Virus record (IMG/VR): IMGVR_UViG_3300032287_001305
Span: 1-39,039 of that record
Strand: one strand, 5' to 3'
DNA length: 39,039 nt
Source of the DNA: a virus
The notes beneath the pieces are model-generated. The model was not told the origin of the DNA and did no database searches. It was given only the letters and a program-made list of their open reading frames with translations. Each line of letters starts with the position of its first letter. The first letter of the stretch is position 1. Made by a program: the position numbers and the translations under genes. Of this stretch, positions 31,246 through 36,874 are shown piece after piece.

Positions 31246-31853
31246 AGTGATGGAAACTGTTCAATCATTATACCACGAACCTGCTCTGCAACTTCACGAT
31301 GTTCCTTCTGTGTTGCTTTGTCACAACGAATGTCAACATAGTGCATCCAGCTACGCAAAGTTCCATTCATATACATCTTGCTCTCTGTCATCCCCTCTGG
31401 CAGAAGCTTACGTGCCTGCTCTTTAGCAATGCCTTTAGCCAATGCACTCTCGTACATAAACTGAGCCTCTTGCAATACACGCCTCTGTGCTCCCTCCCAC
31501 CAGTAGGCAAGGTAACGATCTTCTGTCTCCAAGCTGTTCTGCCTGTTCTTCACATCCTGTAAACGTGCCTCACTCATTGTGAAGTGTTCAGCCACAGCAT
31601 AGCGTTGACTAAACTCTTGGAAGGAGAAGCTACGATGACGTAGGATTTGACGAGCAATGTCACGTGTTGTTGTTATTTCAACACACATGTTTACCATTTC
31701 AAAAGGAGACCAATGCTTGTTATCAATAAGGTACTTGAGTAGTTTCGGCGCAGATGCAGGGTTGTTCTGGTTTGCCGGATTTGACACACGGGCCATACGA
31801 GCAACTAGCTCCTCCGCTTGTGGTGTCACCCACACCAGACTCACTTGGGACAT
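31230..31853 (-). CDS. thyX: Flavin-dependent thymidylate synthase ThyX
   Basis: The 207-aa protein carries RHRSFSFQEFSQRY (residues 72-85), the ThyX signature that binds FAD and dUMP, and a C-terminal LRSWMHYVDIRCDKATQKEH segment of the active site. It makes dTMP using methylenetetrahydrofolate and NADPH, completing dNTP supply with the reductase. A start at 31877 is possible, but the ATG at 31853 has AAGGAAA upstream. Its first 131 bases overlap the upstream small ORF in another frame. Confidence 0.93.
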   Translation of the reverse strand: MSQVSLVWVTPQAEELVARMARVSNPANQNNPASAPKLLKYLIDNKHWSPFEMVNMCVEITTTRDIARQILRHRSFSFQEFSQRYAVAEHFTMSEARLQDVKNRQNSLETEDRYLAYWWEGAQRRVLQEAQFMYESALAKGIAKEQARKLLPEGMTESKMYMNGTLRSWMHYVDIRCDKATQKEHREVAEQVRGIMIEQFPSLVTSE

Positions 31854-31992
31854 ATTGTTTTCCTTCCTTAATTCCACGCTTCAGCATCTCAATAAAAGCA
31901 AAGAGAATGAGTTGTTCTTTCTCTTCGTTAGTTAGACTAATTGAATAGTCAGCACTGCCATCATCATTCTCTTTAAGCAATTCTAAGTTCAT
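31723..31992 (-). CDS. Small protein with long overlap into thyX, 89 aa
   Basis: The first 45 residues (MNLELLKENDDGSADYSISL, then TNEEKEQLILFAFIEMLKRG) look like a small acidic phage protein that normally ends near residue 50. Here no stop follows, and the frame continues 43 codons inside thyX, adding a Gly/Ser/Cys-rich tail (GGASCSYGPCVKSGKPEQPC). GGAG lies ten bases before the ATG, which overlaps the previous stop. The N-terminal part is likely real; the tail may be a consequence of a lost stop. Confidence 0.65.
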   Translation of the reverse strand: MNLELLKENDDGSADYSISLTNEEKEQLILFAFIEMLKRGIKEGKQYVPSESGVGDTTSGGASCSYGPCVKSGKPEQPCICAETTQVPY

Positions 31993-32297
31993 GTTATAAA
32001 ACTCCTGACAACTTCTGGTAGGTAGCCACCAACAAGTTGGAACCTAGAAGCTTTCTTAACACGTGCTCTGATAAGTTCTTCTGCATTCTTCTGGCGGTCA
32101 AACTCCCAAACATCAGCTTCAACAATGAGCTTGTAACATTCCTCATCATCCTTAGCTACCACTGCTTGCATCCCACCATACTCACTAGATGGGAATGGAA
32201 CCCAGTAGTTAACGAGGTAGAGGGTATAGCCTTCACTTGGCTCTAGCTGTACGCTTTCTGGCTGCTCTTGGTTCTTGCTGCCCTTTGGTCTTCCCAT
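31989..32297 (-). CDS. Hypothetical protein with AT-hook-like start, 102 aa
   Basis: The protein begins MGRPKGSKNQEQPESVQLEP, an AT-hook-like GRPKGSKN tip, followed by a beta-alpha domain (YTLYLVNYWVPFPSSEYGGM and AVVAKDDEECYKLIVEADVW). The ORF is open to 32435, but the ATG at 32297 has AAAGGAAAG upstream and is preferred; the extension overlaps the HNH gene. No function is known. Confidence 0.65.
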   Translation of the reverse strand: MGRPKGSKNQEQPESVQLEPSEGYTLYLVNYWVPFPSSEYGGMQAVVAKDDEECYKLIVEADVWEFDRQKNAEELIRARVKKASRFQLVGGYLPEVVRSFIT

Positions 32298-32706
32298 ATT
32301 CTTTCCTTTCGTCTTTCTCTTCTTGTGTCTTGATTGAATGACATGGCTTACACAACACCTGTAAGTTTTCTTTCTCACAGAACATGTTGTTAATATATTC
32401 TTCCCACGTTGTAAAGCCTGTCTTTGTGTTAACAACAGGAAGGATGTGGTCTACCTGTACATCAGCTGCTACAAACTCTTTCTTGCAACATGCACACTTG
32501 TAGTGCATAGCCAGCTTATTTGTTTTCTTATTGGTACGTCTACCAACATACGCTTCCTTCAAGGCTTTGTATTTAGGGGGCCACCTACGTGTTGCTGTAC
32601 GTAGAGCAGAGACAACAAAGCTTCTAAACCTTGCTGGTGTCCACTCTCCACAGTTGTACAAACGTTTGATGGAGGAGGTTTCCGAAGGCTTCGACTTCTC
32701 GTTCAT
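32233..32706 (-). CDS. HNH endonuclease
   Basis: The 157-aa protein has a zinc-supported HNH core: YKCACCKKEF, VQVDHILPVVNTKTGF, then ENLQVLCKPCHSIKTQ. Free-standing HNH enzymes in phages act in packaging, recombination or as homing endonucleases. Here it lies among replication genes and overlaps both neighbours (64 and 83 bases), which argues against a recent homing insertion. The N- and C-termini are strongly basic. Confidence 0.88.
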   Translation of the reverse strand: MNEKSKPSETSSIKRLYNCGEWTPARFRSFVVSALRTATRRWPPKYKALKEAYVGRRTNKKTNKLAMHYKCACCKKEFVAADVQVDHILPVVNTKTGFTTWEEYINNMFCEKENLQVLCKPCHSIKTQEEKDERKEYGKTKGQQEPRAARKRTARAK

Positions 32707-32929
32707 CGTGATTGGTTTCTCCCATTGTAAATTTTATTGCGTGTACCAACTCATGAAAGAAGGTTGCTTCTGCTGCTTGAGGTGTCATGTTGTCCTTGAT
32801 AATAATTTCATACGTCAATGGGTTGCATGTCCCCATCTCTGTAATGTCCTTATTAAAACAGACAGTCCACTTACACCCTGCTAGGTAGAAGGAGGTTGCC
32901 ACATCTGGTTTGGTGTTCTTCGTAGCCAT
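32624..32929 (-). CDS. Small zinc metalloprotease-like protein (HELVH)
   Basis: The 101-aa protein contains AAEATFFHELVHAIKFTMGE, an HExxH zinc site, with later acidic residues (NHDEREVEAFGNLLHQTF) that could give the third ligand. This is the pattern of small ImmA/IrrE-like or minigluzincin-type peptidases. Its start overlaps the exonuclease end by 49 bases. A role in cleaving a host regulator is possible but inferred; it could also be a non-catalytic relative. Confidence 0.75.
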   Translation of the reverse strand: MATKNTKPDVATSFYLAGCKWTVCFNKDITEMGTCNPLTYEIIIKDNMTPQAAEATFFHELVHAIKFTMGETNHDEREVEAFGNLLHQTFVQLWRVDTSKV

Positions 32930-33555
32930 AGTAGTTGTCCATTCTCAAGTGTTCGTTCTGCGCCCAGAGCCTCCAAGCAAATAGCATACAGCTCGTTTTC
33001 TGTTGTAGCTTTTGCAAGCATCTTGTCTGCCTTTACAGGCCCCACTCCCTTGATACCCACAATGTTGTCTGCCTTGTCGCCCATCAACATTTGCTTGTAG
33101 AAGAAACGCTGTCCTTCCTCTGCGGATACATAATACTTTTTCTGTTTCACAAAATTGTAATGCCATCCTTGCACCTGATCAAAGTCTTTATCTAAAGAGA
33201 TGATGATGCTGTCATCACCGAGGGTTGTTGCACGAATAGCAATGAGGTCATCAGCCTCTTCACCTTCACTGATAGTAGCAGCCCATGCGGTTACTAGATA
33301 GTTACGTAAGATTTCTAGGTGAGGTGGTTTCTCAACATCTTTCCTATTACCCTTGTAAGGAGCAGTCACAGCTACATCAAATCGAAAGTTTGTCTTCCCT
33401 GTTAGGAACACTTCCCATTCGTTAAGGTCTAGCTGTGTCATTAAGACTTCTTCCAAGAAGGTAGCCATCGTTTTGATAGCCACCTTCTCTGTCTCATCCT
33501 TGCAGGCAAAGGCGATGCGATAGCACATCATGTCTCCGTCTACAAGGCCAATCAT
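32881..33555 (-). CDS. 5'-3' exonuclease (FEN/PIN-like)
   Basis: The 224-aa protein has acidic metal-site motifs EGEEADDLIAI and ISLDKDFDQV, then KQMLMGDKADNIVGIKGVGP, the helix-hairpin-helix region of phage flap/5' nucleases (T7 gp6 type). An early GLVDGDMMCYRIAF supplies the first Asp. It removes RNA primers and degrades DNA for recombination and nucleotide supply. Its ATG overlaps the SSB-like stop (TAATG). A bipartite repeat copy lies inside at 33289. Confidence 0.9.
   Translation of the reverse strand: MIGLVDGDMMCYRIAFACKDETEKVAIKTMATFLEEVLMTQLDLNEWEVFLTGKTNFRFDVAVTAPYKGNRKDVEKPPHLEILRNYLVTAWAATISEGEEADDLIAIRATTLGDDSIIISLDKDFDQVQGWHYNFVKQKKYYVSAEEGQRFFYKQMLMGDKADNIVGIKGVGPVKADKMLAKATTENELYAICLEALGAERTLENGQLLWLRRTPNQMWQPPST
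33289..33306. repeat. 18-bp bipartite motif, site 5 (one mismatch)
   Basis: GGTTACTAGATAGTTACG differs from the consensus only in its last base. It lies inside the exonuclease gene (coding for NYLVTA on the other strand), in a different reading frame from the other coding copies. Confidence 0.55.
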
Positions 33556-34001
33556 TACAAGACCACTTCGTCTTCTTCTGCCACCTCAGAGGCCACAGGA
33601 GGGGCTACAAGCTCCTTAATCTTGATGGCTGGATACTTATCACTATGCATCAACGAAGGGGCATTGCCATGCATTGCTGTCATCTTGTGTGAGTAGCTGC
33701 TAATGCTCAGCTCAGCAACAGTGCCATTGCCAATGTCAGCAGGAGCCACCTCTTTACCATTCTCATCCACTGCCTTGATGACATACTTAGTCTTGATGAT
33801 GATGTATTTACCACGACCATACTTGTCATCAGCTTTCTCTTTCACCTTCACATTAAGCTCGTCCTTCAAACGTGCAGCCAGTGTGTCTGACAGACCACCG
33901 ATACAGATTTCGTTACGAGTCTCAGCAGGGTTGAACTCTGTGTTAGGGGTGTCCATGTGCTTAGCCCAGAAGAGTTTGCCAACCAGTTTTACTTGTGTCA
34001 T
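33555..34001 (-). CDS. Single-stranded DNA-binding protein-like (T7 gp2.5 type)
   Basis: The 148-aa protein has an OB-fold-like pattern: VKLVGKLFWAKHMDTPNTEF, then YIIIKTKYVIKAVDENGKEV and a highly acidic C-terminus (ASEVAEEDEVVL). The acidic tail and its place between polymerase and exonuclease genes fit phage SSB proteins that coat template and recruit the replisome. It has no invariant motif, so the call rests on fold-like pattern, tail and context. AAAGGAAAAC precedes the ATG. Confidence 0.7.
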   Translation of the reverse strand: MTQVKLVGKLFWAKHMDTPNTEFNPAETRNEICIGGLSDTLAARLKDELNVKVKEKADDKYGRGKYIIIKTKYVIKAVDENGKEVAPADIGNGTVAELSISSYSHKMTAMHGNAPSLMHSDKYPAIKIKELVAPPVASEVAEEDEVVL

Positions 34002-34024
34002 TTGTTTTCCTTTGTTTAGTTAAG

Positions 34025-34145
34025 TTCCTGCTTACCATATTACAGGGACACTGCCGCCCTTACCACACCGCCTGCTACGCAGTTAGTGCCGGTATTACCG
34101 AGGGCCTTCTCCACGAAAAGACGTAGAGGTGTCGGATCAAGCTAA
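34025..34145 (-). ncRNA. Candidate structured RNA or long mRNA leader
   Basis: This gap between two leftward genes has no ORF and is visibly richer in G+C than its surroundings. A strong promoter lies directly upstream. Leftwards, it can fold into CTCTACG/CGTGGAG (34128-34122 with 34115-34109, loop TCTTTT), CGGT/ACCG (34100-34097 with 34093-34090), CTGC/GCAG (34082-34079 with 34075-34072) and an outer pairing near 34086-34090 with 34046-34051. It is followed by the SSB-like gene's ribosome site, with no T-run, so it may be a 5' leader rather than a free RNA. It matches no riboswitch or RNA family I know. Confidence 0.5.
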
Positions 34146-34149
34146 GCTT

Positions 34150-34350
34150 CTATTGTAACGTATTTCCACTAGCCTTGTCAAGTGCTCCACGCATAACCAT
34201 GTTAGCAGCAGCACTATTAAGAATGTTTAACACATCTTCCTCTGTGTCGAAAGGACTATGCACCAATACAAGTTGGTTGTCCTTAACAAACAAGTGAACA
34301 GAGGTGTCACATTCCCTTGCAAGCTTTTCAATTTGTTCTTCGTATGTCAA
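34150..34350 (-). CDS. Hypothetical small protein with TTG start, 66 aa
   Basis: The product is read as MTYEEQIEKLARECDTSVHL and then FVKDNQLVLVHSPFDTEEDV. The TTG at 34350 has AAGGAA close upstream and overlaps the polymerase stop (TTGA), so it is preferred to the TTG at 34365. Its end overlaps the -10 box of the leader promoter. A similar opening (TYEEQIxxLAxECD) occurs in small phage proteins after DNA polymerase; function unknown. Confidence 0.7.
   Translation of the reverse strand: MTYEEQIEKLARECDTSVHLFVKDNQLVLVHSPFDTEEDVLNILNSAAANMVMRGALDKASGNTLQ
34152..34181 (-). promoter_or_regulatory. Leftward sigma-70 promoter inside the replication arm
   Basis: Leftwards: TTGACA (34181-34176), 18 bases, TACAAT (34157-34152). 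It lies within the 3' end of the 66-aa gene and would start transcription near 34145, at the structured region. It would boost SSB-like, exonuclease and later genes. Confidence 0.75.
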
Positions 34351-36137
34351 TGTGTTTCCTTCCAATTAGCTCCGATGTTATATTCGCCGGAAACAGGACA
34401 GAAAAGCTTTAGCTCTACCCCTGCCTCTTCGATAGATTGTACAGCAAGTTTGCCAACAACATCAGCATACTGTTTCTTTGTTTCAATCTGCCATTCATCA
34501 TGCACGTTAGCACAGAAGCCATGAGGAATCTTATGCTTATGTAGGTGGTTACTAAGAAGTACTAACGCTTTCTTCATTACGATTGCGCCAGCGCCCTGTA
34601 ACAAGCTGTTAAGAGCTGCGTGTTCTGAACGTACCCAAATCTTTCTACCATCAAGGCCCGGTACATAGCCCTTGGACGAGACCAAGGATACCTTATCACG
34701 TAAACGCTTGAGTGCGGGAGTCCCTTCAAGAAAGGAATTGATGAGCTTCTGTCCAGCCGTAGCACTACCACCGACAATCGAGCCAATCTTCGCAGCCCCT
34801 GCCCCATAGAGGAAGGCATAGATGAATGTCTTTGCTTGGTCACGTGTTTGTAACGAGGCTGCTTTTTGGTTAATCGTGTGGACATCCGTGCCATCCTTAG
34901 ACGATCCTTCGCACACTGTTTTAACATACGCACTGTCCTTCATGTAATGTGCCAGCATACGCAGCTCAAGGCCACTAGCATCAGCACCAACTAACACATT
35001 GTCTTTGTCCACTGTCCAAAGCTCACGACACTCAGGGCCATACACACTGCCACTGTTAGGAACTTGAGCCATGTTAGGAGAGCTGTGTGTCATGCGTCCA
35101 GTGACAGCACCATTGGTGATCACCTTGCCATGCACACGACCATCTTCTCTCACTTCCTCAAGCCAGCTAGACACCTGAGCTACACGCTTCTGCAACATCA
35201 GATATTCCAACAAGGCCTTGGCTTCTGGAAGATCAATCTTCTCTAACACCTTCTCGTCCACAATGATAGAGCCTTTGTCTGTGGTCTTTGAAAACTTAAC
35301 ACCTAGTCCCTGCAACCTCTCAGCAATCTGTTGTCGAGAGCCGGGGTTGAAGGGGATGCTCTTTGTTTTCATAGGGCCAGCAACAGCTTCATCAGCAAGA
35401 GAAGGCTTGAGACCTGCATCCTTGAGCACTTGCTTCAGCTCTGTCTTTGTCTCTGCTTGGTAACTACCTAGTAACCAGTAGGCAGGCTTCTTCATTTCCT
35501 CAATGATGGGTGGGAAGATAGTTTGTAATTGGTTTTCAATATCCACCATCTTACCAGATAGAGTCGCCAGTAAGCCCTGAGCTTTCTGAATGTCAAGTTT
35601 AAATCCATGTTCATGTTGCTTCTGAATGATGATGGCTACGTCATGCTCAAGCTTACGACACTCGTCAGAGAACTTTGCTTCGTCTAACATCTTGTCAATG
35701 AGTTGCTCTGCCTTAACCAACACAGCTACGTCTTGTTTGCAATATTCAAACATGAGTGGAAGGTCTGGGTTGTCATAGCAGTTACCTTCTAAGCCAAGCT
35801 CTTTCCATCGTTGTTCGTAATCAATCTTGCTCTCTCCAATCCTTTCGCCCCATGCTTTCAGACTGTGGCCTCCGTCTAAATTTGGATTGTATAGACGAGA
35901 CAAGATCAAGGTATCTTTCGCTTTCTTCGCTGGTATCGTCACTCCCCAACACCTCTTTAGAACTGGCCCATCGAAGCCTATCAAGTTGTGTGCGATCACT
36001 GTTTCTGAGTTTGCGATTAAGGGTGTGAGTGTATCCGGCTTTGTGTGACATACATATCCATTGGTTTCATCGTAAGTGAAACAACACCAAATCTTTTTGT
36101 GGTTGGTTGTTGTCTCAATGTCTAGATAGAGTTTCAC
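34347..36137 (-). CDS. DNA polymerase I family (T7-like) with 3'-5' exonuclease
   Basis: The 596-aa protein has exonuclease motifs LDIETT (Asp6, Glu8), IAHNLIGFDGPVL and YCKQDVAVL. Polymerase motif A is VGADASGLELRMLAHYM, motif B is RDQAKTFIYAFLYGAG and motif C is NVHDEWQIE. The residue matching E. coli Pol I Phe762 is Tyr (in TFIY), as in T7, linked to lytic viruses. It replicates the phage genome with the helicase-primase. The start is GTG with GGAG six bases upstream, overlapping the previous stop (GTGA). A bipartite motif copy lies inside at 35459. Confidence 0.95.
   Translation of the reverse strand: MKLYLDIETTTNHKKIWCCFTYDETNGYVCHTKPDTLTPLIANSETVIAHNLIGFDGPVLKRCWGVTIPAKKAKDTLILSRLYNPNLDGGHSLKAWGERIGESKIDYEQRWKELGLEGNCYDNPDLPLMFEYCKQDVAVLVKAEQLIDKMLDEAKFSDECRKLEHDVAIIIQKQHEHGFKLDIQKAQGLLATLSGKMVDIENQLQTIFPPIIEEMKKPAYWLLGSYQAETKTELKQVLKDAGLKPSLADEAVAGPMKTKSIPFNPGSRQQIAERLQGLGVKFSKTTDKGSIIVDEKVLEKIDLPEAKALLEYLMLQKRVAQVSSWLEEVREDGRVHGKVITNGAVTGRMTHSSPNMAQVPNSGSVYGPECRELWTVDKDNVLVGADASGLELRMLAHYMKDSAYVKTVCEGSSKDGTDVHTINQKAASLQTRDQAKTFIYAFLYGAGAAKIGSIVGGSATAGQKLINSFLEGTPALKRLRDKVSLVSSKGYVPGLDGRKIWVRSEHAALNSLLQGAGAIVMKKALVLLSNHLHKHKIPHGFCANVHDEWQIETKKQYADVVGKLAVQSIEEAGVELKLFCPVSGEYNIGANWKETH
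35459..35476. repeat. 18-bp bipartite motif, site 6 (in polymerase gene)
   Basis: GGTAACTACCTAGTAACC encodes WLLGSYQ of the polymerase on the leftward strand. It matches the consensus fully though it lies in coding sequence. Confidence 0.6.
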
Positions 36138-36571
36138 TTTTTCTCCAGTTGTTTCTCCACAAGTGTAGCATACCCTGCAATGTCGTGCCAGCTGTCATCG
36201 TAATAGGGATTGCCATTAACAATACGTGCCATCTTGTTACAAATCATGTCAAGGCTTTCTTGCATGTATGGTTCCATGTTGTGCCAGCTCTTTGAATAAC
36301 GCAGGGTTTTCTTCAGCTCTTGTGCAGCATACGCTACATCACGATAGTCGCCATAGTTATTGCCACGTTGCTCAAGGGTTTCATCAATTGTTTTATTCAT
36401 CTCTGTCTTTCTGGTAATCATTACTGGTTGTTTCTTATGTAGCTCGTCAGTGGTACAACGAATAGGAATTATACCAGAGTCTAGACGTTCACGCAACAGC
36501 TTACCAAGTGTGTTGTTTGTGGTGTCAATGGCATCACCCCAATCATCTGTGTGGAAATCTTTCATCTTCAT
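36134..36571 (-). CDS. DUF6378-like protein, 145 aa
   Basis: After an N-terminal extension (MKMKDFHTDDWGDAIDTTNN), residues from about 58 show MNKTIDETLEQRGNNYGDYR, then MEPYMQESLDMICNKMARIV with YYDDSWHDIAGYATLVEKQL. This matches the DUF6378 family, which recalls nucleotide pyrophosphohydrolase-like helical bundles. The acidic residues of the last helix could bind metal, so nucleotide clean-up is a possibility, not a finding. It overlaps the polymerase start. Confidence 0.75.
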   Translation of the reverse strand: MKMKDFHTDDWGDAIDTTNNTLGKLLRERLDSGIIPIRCTTDELHKKQPVMITRKTEMNKTIDETLEQRGNNYGDYRDVAYAAQELKKTLRYSKSWHNMEPYMQESLDMICNKMARIVNGNPYYDDSWHDIAGYATLVEKQLEKK

Positions 36572-36572
36572 A

Positions 36573-36722
36573 TCAAACTTTCAAGTTAAGAAACAAACCA
36601 ATCTGTGCGAAGGCATAGCCACACCAGATCATTCCATTACTAGCCTCTCCCTTATACCATTGTAACACACCTACGATGGCATAACCAATACCTGTTGCAG
36701 CAACAATGAGTTGTTCAATCAT
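36573..36722 (-). CDS. Small membrane protein, 49 aa
   Basis: The ORF reads MIEQLIVAATGIGYAIVGVL, QWYKGEASNGMIWCGYAFAQ, IGLFLNLKV. It has two short hydrophobic spans joined by a charged loop, suggesting a hairpin in the membrane. Its ATG overlaps the previous stop (ATGA), and a bipartite motif site lies 22 bases upstream. Not assigned to a family. Confidence 0.65.
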   Translation of the reverse strand: MIEQLIVAATGIGYAIVGVLQWYKGEASNGMIWCGYAFAQIGLFLNLKV

Positions 36723-36874
36723 GTCTTCTTCTTTCTAAGTACAAGTAACTTGGTAGTTACCTTGACATATTTGTTTCCATGTTTGTCCTGTCTCTCCACC
36801 CCATGCATTGTCTTAGCTGGCAAGTTAGAAGGAAAGGGCCATGTTGTGTCTTCCTTAAATGGTTTCTTCGTCAC
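36719..36874 (-). CDS. Small basic protein with GTG start, 51 aa
   Basis: The ORF reads MTKKPFKEDTTWPFPSNLPA, KTMHGVERQDKHGNKYVKVT, TKLLVLRKKKT. It starts with GTG inside the end of the helicase gene (20-base overlap) and its TGA overlaps the next ATG. A later ATG (MHGVERQDKH) is an alternative start. Composition is coding-like and very basic, but no family is recognised. Confidence 0.6.
   Translation of the reverse strand: MTKKPFKEDTTWPFPSNLPAKTMHGVERQDKHGNKYVKVTTKLLVLRKKKT
36744..36761. repeat. 18-bp bipartite motif, site 7 (upstream of 36722)
   Basis: AGTAACTTGGTAGTTACC lies 22 bases before the start of the 49-aa membrane protein. It is the only copy where the two variable W positions differ, making an almost perfect dyad. 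Confidence 0.7.

Noticed and set aside
34046-34092. Resemblance of the structured stretch to the 16S rRNA 530-loop region (CTAACTGCGTAGCAGG, then GTGTGGTAA)
   Set aside because: The match is short, gapped and lacks the pseudoknot partner, so I treat it as chance. A structural alignment of homologues could revive it.
36453-36500. Leftward TTGCGT-N17-TATAAT inside the DUF6378-like gene
   Set aside because: The -35 is poor and no gene start follows closely; kept only as a remote possibility.
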